Shown here piece after piece: positions 52,896 to 61,143 of a stretch of DNA of 64,000 nucleotides; positions within the stretch are counted from its first letter, which is position 1, and each line of letters starts with the position of its first letter. The stretch is from positions 841,501-905,500 of the forward strand of contig NZ_CP133091.1 in the NCBI RefSeq assembly GCF_030908385.1, read 5' to 3'. Source of the DNA: Mangrovimonas sp. YM274. GTDB lineage: Bacteria > Bacteroidota > Bacteroidia > Flavobacteriales > Flavobacteriaceae. The notes beneath the pieces are model-generated. The model had not been told where the DNA came from. It ran no database searches and saw only the letters and a program-made list of their open reading frames with translations. A program made the position numbers and the translations under genes.

Positions 52896-54161
52896 ATGAA
52901 TTACGATCAGCTAACTACTTTGGCAATTGCCTTTGGACTTGGTTTGCTCGTTGGGGTGCAGCGGCAAAGAAGTGATAACAAAATGGCGGGGGTAAGAACC
53001 TTTACGCTAATATCTGTATTGGGAGTAATGGCTGGCTTTTTAACGCAAGTATACAACAATGCTTTTGTATTACCCGCTTTAGGATTGTCTCTTGCAGCAA
53101 TGTTGGTGGCCGCCAATATGATTAAATATAAATCAAAAGAACCTCAGGACGTTGGCCAGACAACAGAAGTGGCCGCTTTATTAATGTTTGCCATTGGAGC
53201 CTATCTGGTTTTAGGAGATCAATTGGTAGGGATCATTGTGGGAACCTTGATGGCTATTTTATTGTATGTAAAGGAGCGTTTACATCATTTTATTAATCGT
53301 TTAAGTGAAAAAGATCTTTCGGCAATCATGACATTGGCGGGAATTAGTTTGGTAATTCTGCCAATGCTCCCCGATAAAACGTTTGGCCCCTTTGATGTTC
53401 TAAATCCCAGGAACATTTGGTTGATGATAACATTGATTGTGGGTATAAGTGTAGTAGGGTATTTTATTTACAAGTTTGCTGGAAAAAGAATAGGTGTTAT
53501 TGCAAGTGGAATTTTAGGAGGTTTAATTAGTAGTACAGCTACTACGGTTAGTTACGCAAGGAAAACCAAAAGTGCCAAAGATGTCAATAAAATGGCAGCT
53601 TTTGTAATTGCAACGGCCTCCATGGTTTCCTTAGTACGAATCTTAATAGAAATTGTAGTAGTGATTCCTAAAAAGTTCAACTATATACTACTGCCCATAC
53701 TCTCAGAGGTGGTTTTGTTGGCTTTGCTGTGCATTATCTTGTTCTATCTAGTGAATAAAGATGACACAGAAGATGAAATGCCGGAACCAGAAAACCCCGC
53801 CCAGTTTAAAAGTGCCCTATTGTTTGGGATGTTGTATGCGCTTATTTTGTTGGCAGTGGCATTTACCGAAGAGAAGTTTGGAAATGAGGCCTTATATTTG
53901 GTGTCAATTGTGAGTGGTCTAACCGATGTTGATGCTATTACCCTGTCGCTTTCTCAGTTAATGAAAATAGACAATATTTCCGTGCATTTGGGGTGGAAGC
54001 TTATTTTGTTGGCAGCACTTTCCAATTTGGTGTTTAAAGGTGTTATGGCAATGATTTTAGGTACAAAAACACTTGCTAAATGGGTTGGAATTGTATTTGG
54101 AATTGCGCTAGTTTTTGGTTTGCTTATCATTTGGTTGTGGCCCAATTCATGGCATTTGTAA
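52896..54161 (+). CDS. MgtC/SapB-DUF4010 family inner-membrane protein
   Basis: This 421-residue protein has about 12 membrane segments. The N-terminal part (about residues 5-150) matches the MgtC/SapB N-terminal domain with AFGLGLLVGVQRQR, and the C-terminal part (about 180-420) matches DUF4010, with GILGGLISSTATTVSYARK and the SGLTDVDAITLSLSQL motif. The function is not known; MgtC relatives are linked to magnesium and membrane-potential homeostasis. It is followed 16 bases later by an App1-like phosphatase gene, so the two may be co-transcribed. Confidence 0.88.
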   Translation: MNYDQLTTLAIAFGLGLLVGVQRQRSDNKMAGVRTFTLISVLGVMAGFLTQVYNNAFVLPALGLSLAAMLVAANMIKYKSKEPQDVGQTTEVAALLMFAIGAYLVLGDQLVGIIVGTLMAILLYVKERLHHFINRLSEKDLSAIMTLAGISLVILPMLPDKTFGPFDVLNPRNIWLMITLIVGISVVGYFIYKFAGKRIGVIASGILGGLISSTATTVSYARKTKSAKDVNKMAAFVIATASMVSLVRILIEIVVVIPKKFNYILLPILSEVVLLALLCIILFYLVNKDDTEDEMPEPENPAQFKSALLFGMLYALILLAVAFTEEKFGNEALYLVSIVSGLTDVDAITLSLSQLMKIDNISVHLGWKLILLAALSNLVFKGVMAMILGTKTLAKWVGIVFGIALVFGLLIIWLWPNSWHL

Positions 54162-54177
54162 AAGAATTATAGTTTAG

Positions 54178-55173
54178 ATGTTCAAAAAAGACCCGCTTCA
54201 AATTGTTGTTTTTCAAAGTTATGGTACTAGTTCTCATTTGTATGTTAGAGGGCGGGCCTTGGAGGATGAATCCATAGACTTAAATCAGCATAAGTTTTTT
54301 CATTTGTTGGTGAATTCATATAAGCGATTTGAAAGTGATGAAATTAAATATGCCAATTTAAAAATTGTTTTACCCGATTCAAGAATTGTTGATACCCAAA
54401 CCGATGATCATGGTTATTTTTTGGTGGACACCTCTCTTAAGGATTTACATTTTTTGACAAATGAAGAAGGTTGGCTAAATTTTGAAGTATCCTATAGTGA
54501 TGAGCATGCAAAACGGAAAATTCAAAATGAGAATAGGTTTAAAGGTGAGATGTTGGTGCCCTCCCCTAAAGTGGATTACGGTATCATTACCGATATTGAT
54601 GACACAATTTTGCATACAGGAGTCGTGTCTTTGTTGAAATGGCGAGTTATTTACAATACAATTTTTAAAAATGCCAAACACCGGTTGCCTTTAGAGGGAG
54701 CACCAGAGTTTTATCATTTGCTGCATCGGGGAAAGTCTGGCGAAAATTCGAATCCCATTTTTTATGTGAGTCACAGTCCGTGGAATATGTATAGGTATCT
54801 CGAATTGTTCTTGAGGCAGCACCAATTTCCAAAAGGACCTATCCTGTTACGCAGTTTTAAAACAATTCTTCAGAAAAAAAGAGGAGACAAGCCCCAAAAG
54901 CAAAAGGAGATTTTAAACATTTTGAAGACCTATCCTGAGATGCGTTTTATCTTGATTGGAGATAGTGGTGAATATGATGCCGATATTTATATTGAGATAG
55001 CACAAATGTATCCAGAAAGAATTTTAGGGGTATACTTGCGTAGTGTTAAACACACCAGAAAGATGCTTCGAATTAAGGGACTGTTCGAGAACTATAAAAC
55101 GACCCCTGTGCTTTTGGTGGATAATAGTAAACAGGCTATAGCCCATGCACAGGCCAATGGGTTTATAAAGTAA
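54178..55173 (+). CDS. App1-family phosphatase-like protein (DUF2183)
   Basis: This 331-residue protein contains the App1/DUF2183 phosphatase-like domain (HAD-type) with the catalytic DIDDT motif at residues 139-143 in GIITDIDDTILHTG, the SHSPWNMY segment and the later ILIGDSGEYDADIY motif. Yeast App1 is a phosphatidate phosphatase; the bacterial substrate is unknown. It lies 16 bases after the DUF4010 gene and ends 5 bases from the convergent deoxynucleoside kinase gene. Confidence 0.87.
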   Translation: MFKKDPLQIVVFQSYGTSSHLYVRGRALEDESIDLNQHKFFHLLVNSYKRFESDEIKYANLKIVLPDSRIVDTQTDDHGYFLVDTSLKDLHFLTNEEGWLNFEVSYSDEHAKRKIQNENRFKGEMLVPSPKVDYGIITDIDDTILHTGVVSLLKWRVIYNTIFKNAKHRLPLEGAPEFYHLLHRGKSGENSNPIFYVSHSPWNMYRYLELFLRQHQFPKGPILLRSFKTILQKKRGDKPQKQKEILNILKTYPEMRFILIGDSGEYDADIYIEIAQMYPERILGVYLRSVKHTRKMLRIKGLFENYKTTPVLLVDNSKQAIAHAQANGFIK

Positions 55174-55178
55174 GTGGT

Positions 55179-55793
55179 TTAAAAAAGACCATTAATTTCG
55201 GCGTCGATTCTATTTATGACTTCTCCAAGATCTTCTGGTTTTGACACAAAATCCAATTGGTCTACGTCAATAATCAAAAGGTTGCCTTTGTCATAGCCGT
55301 GAATCCATGCTTCATAGCGCTCATTCAACCTGCTTAAATAGTCGATACTAATGGAGCTTTCGTAATCTCTCCCTCTATTGTGTATTTGAGATACCAAATT
55401 TGGGATGGAACTACGAAGGTAGATAAGAAGGTCTGGACCTTGTACCAAGGATTCCATAAGATCAAAAAGAGAGCGGTAATTTTCATAATCTCTATTTGTC
55501 ATTAATCCCATGGCATGAAGGTTGGGAGCAAAAATATGCGCATCTTCATAGATGGTTCTATCCTGAATAATATCCTTGCCGCTTTCTCTAATTTGAAGTA
55601 CTTGTCGGAACCGGCTATTCAAGAAGTATACCTGAAGGTTAAAACTCCAACGTTCCATTTGGTTGTAAAAATCGTCTAAATAAGGGTTGTCTACAACATC
55701 CTCAAGTTGAGGCTCCCAATGAAAGTGTTTGGCGAGTAATTTTGTAAGCGTTGTTTTTCCTGCGCCAATGTTTCCTGCTACAGCAAAGTGCAT
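55179..55793 (-). CDS. Deoxynucleoside kinase
   Basis: This 204-residue protein is a member of the deoxynucleoside kinase family, which phosphorylates salvaged deoxynucleosides with ATP. The P-loop is GNIGAGKTT (residues 7-15), and the family signature DRTIYEDAHIFA follows at about residue 84, with the LID-type arginines in HNRGRDYESSISI. It would act in the cytoplasm downstream of nucleoside import. The specific base cannot be told. A secreted protein gene lies 4 bases upstream on the same strand. Confidence 0.92.
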   Translation of the reverse strand: MHFAVAGNIGAGKTTLTKLLAKHFHWEPQLEDVVDNPYLDDFYNQMERWSFNLQVYFLNSRFRQVLQIRESGKDIIQDRTIYEDAHIFAPNLHAMGLMTNRDYENYRSLFDLMESLVQGPDLLIYLRSSIPNLVSQIHNRGRDYESSISIDYLSRLNERYEAWIHGYDKGNLLIIDVDQLDFVSKPEDLGEVINRIDAEINGLF

Positions 55794-55796
55794 ATG

Positions 55797-56576
55797 TTAT
55801 TCGATTTTTAGATGGAACTGAGTGAGGGTTTCTTTATCGTAAATATACAAGGTTTGGTTGGTTACTAAAAACTGTTTTATTAACAATTGGGGTAAGGCAA
55901 TGCTTTTGAACTGTTCTTGTTCAGGTTGCGAAAAATAGAGTTCGTTGCCTTTGTTTAGGATAAGGGTTTCATTTACAATGCCCATCGCTGTAAAGCCTTC
56001 GTTTTTAACTTTGGCAAGTAGACTGCCTGTGTAGGTGTAGGTGTACAAATAATTTTCAGTTAGTAGCCAGCAATAGTTGTAGTTGCTTTTTAAATCCAAT
56101 ACTTTGGATTGAATTGGCATGGTAGTAGCTCTCGTTGTGTTGGATTTATAATCGTAAAGTTCCAGTTGGAGAAGATCCTGGTTAAAGATCCAAATGGTAT
56201 TGTCATAACCGGTACTTATATGCGATACATATTTGTAGGGCTGTTTCGTGTTGAAATCGATTTTAAAGATTTCGGCTAAACGGTTATCCAAGATAATAGC
56301 CGTATTGAAGTCTTTGTAGAATAAATTAATTTTTAAAGGATTGAAAGTGTTGGCTGAAGTAATGTTTCCTAATTGCACATTAGCATAATTAAGTGTCTTG
56401 TTTTTAGTTTTTTTATAGAATGTATTGTTAGTGATGTAGTAAAGAGATTCAAAATTATCAATTGCGACAATTGAGTCCACTTTTAAAGGCTTGGAATCAA
56501 TAAGGCTAGCTGTAATCGATGTTTGACTAGTGCCTATAAAGCAACATAAAAGCACTAAAAATTGGGTGTATTTCAT
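55797..56576 (-). CDS. Secreted protein of unknown function
   Basis: This protein of about 259 residues starts at the ATG at 56576, directly before a signal peptide (KYTQFLVLLCCFIGTSQ); the frame from 56600 would add eight residues. The body is beta-rich with repeated short blade-like units (for example DLKSNYNYCWLLTENYLYTYTY), so a small beta-propeller-like fold is possible. No family was recognised. Its stop lies 4 bases before the deoxynucleoside kinase start on the same strand, a spacing that suggests co-transcription with an otherwise unrelated enzyme. Confidence 0.75.
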   Translation of the reverse strand: MKYTQFLVLLCCFIGTSQTSITASLIDSKPLKVDSIVAIDNFESLYYITNNTFYKKTKNKTLNYANVQLGNITSANTFNPLKINLFYKDFNTAIILDNRLAEIFKIDFNTKQPYKYVSHISTGYDNTIWIFNQDLLQLELYDYKSNTTRATTMPIQSKVLDLKSNYNYCWLLTENYLYTYTYTGSLLAKVKNEGFTAMGIVNETLILNKGNELYFSQPEQEQFKSIALPQLLIKQFLVTNQTLYIYDKETLTQFHLKIE

Positions 56577-56622
56577 AACAGATGAAATTACAAAATGCAT
56601 TTGAAAGATTACAGGGTTGTAT

Positions 56623-56655
56623 AAAAAAAGTGCTTTCGTTAGGAAGCACTTTTTT
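56623..56655 (-). terminator. Terminator of the downstream response-regulator gene
   Basis: Inverted repeat AAAAAAGTGCTTT with AAGCACTTTTTT, overlapping the stop codon of the response-regulator gene, with T runs in both directions. Confidence 0.75.
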
Positions 56656-57358
56656 ATTCTTCGTTTACTTGAAACTCCAGTCCTACGCCTCGTACTCTTC
56701 GGACTTTGATATTTTCATCATCCTTAAAAAACTTTCGGACGCGGCTAATGAATACGTCCATACTACGCCCTGAAAAAAAGTCTTTTTTGTTCCATACTTT
56801 GGTCAGAATATCTTCTCTGGGAATAAGCTGGTTGCGGTAGTTGGAAAAAAAGTATATTAATTGAGCTTCTCTCTCTGTTAGTGGTTGCACAGAGTCATTC
56901 AAATGGAGTTCAAGGTTATTGAAATCGAAAGTGTATTTACCTATTTGGATTAAATCGGTTTTTTCTGTGTCAACCGTTAATTTTTGTTGTTGAAGGGTAC
57001 GTCGAATAATGTTGTTGACTCTCAAAATGAGCTCTTCCAGTTCAAAAGGTTTTACGATGTAATCATCAGCTCCCAAACGCAATCCCTTAAACCGGTCATT
57101 TTTAGTCTTCCTTGCTGTAAGAAACAAAAAAGGAATATCTGGATTGCTGCCCACCATTTTTTTTGCAAGAGAAAAGCCGTCTAATTTGGGCATCATAACA
57201 TCCAAGATGCATATGTCAAAGGCTTCTTTTCTAAACAAATCAAAGGCTTCCTCTCCATTTTGGGCCCAACTTACCTTGAACTTGTTAAATTCTAAATATT
57301 GCTTTAAGGAAGTGCCAAGGTCTATATCATCTTCTGCCAATAAAATATGTCTTTCCAT
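56654..57358 (-). CDS. OmpR/PhoB-family response regulator (second copy)
   Basis: This 234-residue protein has a receiver domain (about residues 1-120) with the acidic pair in LLAEDD, the phosphorylated Asp53 in ILDVMMPK and the conserved Lys of IVKPFE, followed by an OmpR-type winged helix (about 135-232) with SGRSMDVFISRVRKFF. It has its own near-perfect promoter at 57402-57432 and a terminator at its end, so it can be made independently of the histidine kinase operon upstream. The regulator encoded next to the kinase is a paralogue, raising the question of which kinase serves this one. Confidence 0.93.
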   Translation of the reverse strand: MERHILLAEDDIDLGTSLKQYLEFNKFKVSWAQNGEEAFDLFRKEAFDICILDVMMPKLDGFSLAKKMVGSNPDIPFLFLTARKTKNDRFKGLRLGADDYIVKPFELEELILRVNNIIRRTLQQQKLTVDTEKTDLIQIGKYTFDFNNLELHLNDSVQPLTEREAQLIYFFSNYRNQLIPREDILTKVWNKKDFFSGRSMDVFISRVRKFFKDDENIKVRRVRGVGLEFQVNEE

Positions 57359-57401
57359 AGAGCCTTTGTCTTACAGGTTGGATTTTTTAATAAATTTCCT
57401 G

Positions 57402-57432
57402 CAAAAATAGGCAACTTATTAAATTTATTCAA
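57402..57432 (-). promoter_or_regulatory. Promoter of the second response-regulator gene
   Basis: On the minus strand: TTG, a 20-base spacer and a perfect TATTTTTG element (57402-57409), ending 43 bases before the start at 57358. Confidence 0.7.
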
Positions 57433-57485
57433 ATGAGGGAAATCATGAAAACCTCAAGGAGGACTTAATGTTTCGTTAAAAAAGC

Positions 57486-58169
57486 TTAATAAATTAACTT
57501 ATACCCGAATCCGCGTACATTTAAGATTTGTATATCTGGATCCTCCTTTAATTTTTTTCGTAGTTTGGATATGAATACATCCATACTTCTAGCACTGAAA
57601 AAATCATCATTTCCCCAAAGTTTGTTCAAAATTACGGAACGATCCAAAACCTTGTTTTTGTTTTGTATCAAGTGGAATAATAAGTGCGCTTCCCTGTGGG
57701 TTAATTGTATGGGGTCCTCGTTTAAGTATTGCAAAGTCTGTTTGGGGAAGTCAAAGCTAAACTTGCCCAACTGAAACGTTTTTGAGGCTTTTTGAAGTTG
57801 AGAGCGATTCAGCAAATTATGAATGCGTACAATCAGTTCCTCCATACTGAATGGCTTTTTAAGATAGTCGTTACCACCTATGGAAAAACCTTCTACCACA
57901 TCTTGGGTTTGTGATTTAGCAGTTAAAAAAATAATAGGTATGCTATCGTCTATGGCTCTAATGTCTTTAGCTAAGGTAAAGCCGTCCTTTTTGGGCATCA
58001 TCACATCCAAAACTAAAATGTCAGGATGCTCTCTATTGTAAGTGCTTAAGGCAACTTCCCCATCAGGGCAGAGGAGTACATTAAAATCGCGGGTTTCAAG
58101 GCTCTCTTTTATGATTTGGCCTAAAGCAGCCTCATCTTCGGCGAGGAGTATGGTGGTTCTAGGAGTCAT
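57486..58169 (-). CDS. OmpR/PhoB-family response regulator paired with the histidine kinase
   Basis: This 227-residue protein has a receiver domain with ILLAEDE, the phosphorylated Asp55 in VLDVMMPKKDG and the YLKKPF lysine, and an OmpR-type winged helix with SARSMDVFISKLRKKL and the RGFGYKL ending. Its start overlaps the end of the histidine kinase gene by 11 bases, which is strong evidence of a cognate pair. It is the likely binder of the GTTAAC array upstream of the kinase gene (59728-59760). Confidence 0.94.
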   Translation of the reverse strand: MTPRTTILLAEDEAALGQIIKESLETRDFNVLLCPDGEVALSTYNREHPDILVLDVMMPKKDGFTLAKDIRAIDDSIPIIFLTAKSQTQDVVEGFSIGGNDYLKKPFSMEELIVRIHNLLNRSQLQKASKTFQLGKFSFDFPKQTLQYLNEDPIQLTHREAHLLFHLIQNKNKVLDRSVILNKLWGNDDFFSARSMDVFISKLRKKLKEDPDIQILNVRGFGYKLIY

Positions 58170-59688
58170 TGGGCATATGGATTTTAAAAGTAGTCCAGTC
58201 TTTGGTCAGGTCCAACTGAATGGAGCCGCCATGCTTTTCAATAATCTTTTTGGTATAGTATAGGCCAATACCAAAGCCTTTTACATCGTGGGTATTTCCT
58301 TTGGGAATACGGTAGAATTTCTCGAAAATCTGGTCTTTATGTGCAGTGGTGATGGTATGTCCGTTGTCTGAAATTTCTATATTGAAACCATTTCGATCTT
58401 GGTTTAGTGATACCTTTATTTGGGAACCACCATATTTAATGGCATTGTCCAATAGGTTGTTGAGCACATTTTCAAAATGAAACACATCTATATTCGCTAA
58501 CACATCTTTATGGTTAGGTTGGAATTCTAAAGTTTTGTTTTCAAGCTGAAGTTGATGTTTGTTGATACCCGTTTGTAGTAGTTCTGTAATGTTGGCAGTT
58601 TCTTTATTAAGCGGTAAGTTGTCGCTATCCAAAGTGGCTGTTTCCAATAGCTTTTCTACCATAGTGTTGAGTTTGGAAAGTTGCTGGTTGGAAATGTTTA
58701 GATAGGTCTCTGTTTTTTTTGGGTCGTTTTGTATGTTGAAATTTTTAATGCCTTCAATAGCTGCGCTAATGGTTGCTATGGGGGTTTTGAATTCATGGGT
58801 GATATTACTGATCAAGTCATTTTTAACTTCAGACAACTGTTTTTGGTGTTTAATGATTTTTAGTAAATAAAACAGACAACTTATAACAGCTAAAACTAGG
58901 ACCGTTGATATGAGGATTCCTGAAAGACTTCGCTGTAGTATTTCGGCTGTTTCATTGGCAAAATATACCGTGAGGTGGTTTCCTCTAGGTAGGTATGAGG
59001 ATTCCGATGTGGTGCTTAAAACAGGAAGTTTTTTTAGTTTGTGGTTTTTGGGTGTAAACGAGAGTTGGTTAACTGTTATAGTGTCATTGTCATCAATATT
59101 TTCGGTGAGTTTGTAATCAATATCAATGCGCTTTCTAAGTAGCTCCTTTTGAAAAAGCGTGTCTATTTTGGGTAGTGAAATACTATCGTTGGACAGGGAA
59201 ATAACGACTTTGGAGGTTAGTATTTCGAAGGTTTTCCGCTTTGTGGAATCCACGTCGCTATTTAAGGACTCTTTGGCAAAATGATCTTCCATTTTTGGTT
59301 TGTGAAGATTCATGGAGCTAAGCATTGAATCGGCAGCCTTTCCCTTAAAAATAGAAATACCGTCAATAGATTTCAATTCAAGAGAATCTAAGCCTTTGTA
59401 TCGTTTTGTGGAAAAATCAATTTGCTTAATGATACTGTCAAAAGCACCACCATCTTTCATAAATTCATCTTGGTCGTTTTCATTGAAAGCAAAACCAATT
59501 GTGGTGTTTTCTGCCAATTCGGTGTAATAGGCGTCTACGGCATTATCCAAACTTATTTGTACCTCATTAATCAATTGTTGCTTGTTGGAAAGGTAGTTTT
59601 TGTAATTCCAGTACACTTGTATTCCTATGGTACTAAGTATTACCAAAACAATGATATATAAAATCCAATTGTAGCGTTTATCGTTCAT
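58159..59688 (-). CDS. Sensor histidine kinase
   Basis: This 509-residue membrane kinase has a first membrane helix (about residues 10-28), a periplasmic sensor region of about 220 residues, a second membrane helix (about 255-278), a dimerisation and phosphoacceptor domain with His298 in SNITHEFKTPIA, and an ATPase domain with the N box NLLDNAIKYGG and the G box GFGIGLYY. The layout recalls RprX-type kinases of Bacteroidota, though I cannot prove orthology. It overlaps the cognate response regulator by 11 bases and is divergent from a GLPGLI/TonB-receptor operon, probably its target. Confidence 0.93.
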   Translation of the reverse strand: MNDKRYNWILYIIVLVILSTIGIQVYWNYKNYLSNKQQLINEVQISLDNAVDAYYTELAENTTIGFAFNENDQDEFMKDGGAFDSIIKQIDFSTKRYKGLDSLELKSIDGISIFKGKAADSMLSSMNLHKPKMEDHFAKESLNSDVDSTKRKTFEILTSKVVISLSNDSISLPKIDTLFQKELLRKRIDIDYKLTENIDDNDTITVNQLSFTPKNHKLKKLPVLSTTSESSYLPRGNHLTVYFANETAEILQRSLSGILISTVLVLAVISCLFYLLKIIKHQKQLSEVKNDLISNITHEFKTPIATISAAIEGIKNFNIQNDPKKTETYLNISNQQLSKLNTMVEKLLETATLDSDNLPLNKETANITELLQTGINKHQLQLENKTLEFQPNHKDVLANIDVFHFENVLNNLLDNAIKYGGSQIKVSLNQDRNGFNIEISDNGHTITTAHKDQIFEKFYRIPKGNTHDVKGFGIGLYYTKKIIEKHGGSIQLDLTKDWTTFKIHMPNDS

Positions 59689-59692
59689 AACT

Positions 59693-59700
59693 CAAATGTA
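59693..59700 (-). promoter_or_regulatory. -7-like element in front of the histidine kinase gene
   Basis: Read on the minus strand it is TACATTTG, a perfect TAnnTTTG, with TAG rather than TTG at the -33 position. It would place the transcription start almost at the start codon (59688), giving a nearly leaderless message, so the call is tentative. Confidence 0.3.
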
Positions 59701-59727
59701 AATGTTATGCCATTGGAAAACTAATCG

Positions 59728-59760
59728 GTTAACACACGTTAACACTAGTTAACTGTTAAT
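59728..59760. promoter_or_regulatory. Phased GTTAAC array, likely response-regulator binding site
   Basis: Three exact GTTAAC hexamers occur at 59728, 59738 and 59748, spaced exactly 10 bases, with a fourth GTTAAT at 59755. The array lies between the -33 positions of the two divergent transcription units. Confidence 0.65.
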
Positions 59761-59783
59761 GCGAAAATTATCGACCATATTTG
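59753..59783 (+). promoter_or_regulatory. Weak promoter of the secreted-protein/GLPGLI operon
   Basis: CTG in place of TTG, a 20-base spacer and CATATTTG, one base off TAnnTTTG, ending 30 bases before the ATG at 59814. The weak -33 element abutting the GTTAAC array suggests an activator-dependent promoter. Confidence 0.4.
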
Positions 59784-59813
59784 TAGTATCAATTAATCAA
59801 AAAACGAACTGTT

Positions 59814-60176
59814 ATGAAAACATTGCTTATCGTATTAGTCACAAGTTTAATGTCTGTTTTGTGCATGGCACAGTCCCAAAACGGGGCAGATGTTGATGGA
59901 AGTAATAATGTTACATTTGAAAGTATTTCCATCAGCGTTAGTGCCGAAAATATGCAGGATTTGAAGGAGTTGAATTTGGAAGATATTCAGGATATTTTTG
60001 GAAATGCCGAAGCAGACAGAGAAGTGTCATTCGAAATTGTGTGCTATGGTAAACCTATGAAAAATGGAAAGAAGGCATCGTTGGCTATGAAAGCAGATGG
60101 CAATTCCAATGATTTAGAGGCTTTTTACAATCAAATTAAAATGATTAAAAAAATGGCTCTTGGCTATTACAATTAG
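59814..60176 (+). CDS. Small secreted protein of unknown function
   Basis: This 120-residue protein has a signal peptide (about residues 1-18, ending in CMAQS). The mature part has an acidic middle (ENMQDLKELNLEDIQDIFGNAEADRE) and a beta-like C-terminal half with one cysteine. No family was recognised. It is the first gene of a plus-strand operon with two GLPGLI proteins and a TonB-dependent receptor and begins 20 bases before the next gene. As the first gene after the GTTAAC array it may be a periplasmic partner of the system, but this is a guess from position. Confidence 0.75.
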   Translation: MKTLLIVLVTSLMSVLCMAQSQNGADVDGSNNVTFESISISVSAENMQDLKELNLEDIQDIFGNAEADREVSFEIVCYGKPMKNGKKASLAMKADGNSNDLEAFYNQIKMIKKMALGYYN

Positions 60177-60196
60177 AAATTCAAAAAAATACACTT

Positions 60197-61033
60197 ATGA
60201 AATCAGTTATGAAAGTTTTTGCAGTCTTGTTGGTGTTCTCGACTCTTGCCAATGCGCAAGATTTTACTGGAATTGCTACCTATAAAACCAAGCGTAAAAT
60301 TGATATTCAGATGGATAGCACCCAAATGAATTCTGAGATGCATCAAAAAATGATGGACATGCTAAAAAAGCAGTTTGAAAAGACCTTTATTTTAACTTTT
60401 AATAAAGAAGAGTCCATTTACAAAGAGGAAGAAAAATTGGGAGCGCCGCAAATGGGAGGTATGCAAATGGTTGTGGTAAATACCGGAGGCTCTGATGTGT
60501 TGTATAAGAATACAAAAGAAGAACGCTTTACCAATCAAAATGATGTGTTTGGTAAAATTTTCCTAATAAAAGATCAGTTGGAAAAGGAAGATTGGCAATT
60601 TGAAGCAGATACTAAAAATATAGGAGAATACACTTGTTATAAGGCTACGATAACAAGAGAGCAGGCCAAGCTTGTTGGGGGAATTAGTGTGAATGGTGAT
60701 AAAGATTTAAGCCAGGAAAAGGAACCTGAAATGGAAACCGTAACCGTGACGGCTTGGTACACGCCTCAAATTCCGGTTAATAATGGGCCAGCAAAATATT
60801 TTGGTTTGCCCGGGTTGATCCTTGAGGTCAATGATGGCTCCGAAACGATTATTTGTAGTAAGCTTGTTTTAAATCCTGCAGATAAGGTTGAGATTTCAGA
60901 ACCTAAAAAAGGCAAGGAAGTAAATCAGGAAGAGTTTGATAAAATCATGGAGAAGAAACTCAAGGAAATGGAAGAACGCTACAGCAGTGAAAGAGGTGAC
61001 GGTCATAATATTGAAATTAAAATAGGCGGGTAG
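60197..61033 (+). CDS. GLPGLI-family protein, first copy
   Basis: This 278-residue secreted protein has a signal peptide (about residues 1-20, ending in ANAQ) and matches the GLPGLI family of Bacteroidota (Porph_ging). The motif FGLPGLILEV lies at about residues 201-210, preceded by the conserved AWYTPQIPVNNGP segment. The N-terminal pattern ATYKTKRKIDIQMD is shared with the second copy. The biochemical role of the family is not known; it is frequently encoded beside TonB-dependent receptors, as here. The second copy begins 111 bases downstream. Confidence 0.92.
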   Translation: MKSVMKVFAVLLVFSTLANAQDFTGIATYKTKRKIDIQMDSTQMNSEMHQKMMDMLKKQFEKTFILTFNKEESIYKEEEKLGAPQMGGMQMVVVNTGGSDVLYKNTKEERFTNQNDVFGKIFLIKDQLEKEDWQFEADTKNIGEYTCYKATITREQAKLVGGISVNGDKDLSQEKEPEMETVTVTAWYTPQIPVNNGPAKYFGLPGLILEVNDGSETIICSKLVLNPADKVEISEPKKGKEVNQEEFDKIMEKKLKEMEERYSSERGDGHNIEIKIGG

Positions 61034-61143
61034 TATTTAAGAAAATTTTAACATTTGTAGGATTAACTATTAAAGAATTCATAAGTCTAATATGGTGTTT
61101 AAAGGATAACTTTATCATTTATCATCAACGACCATATCATTTT

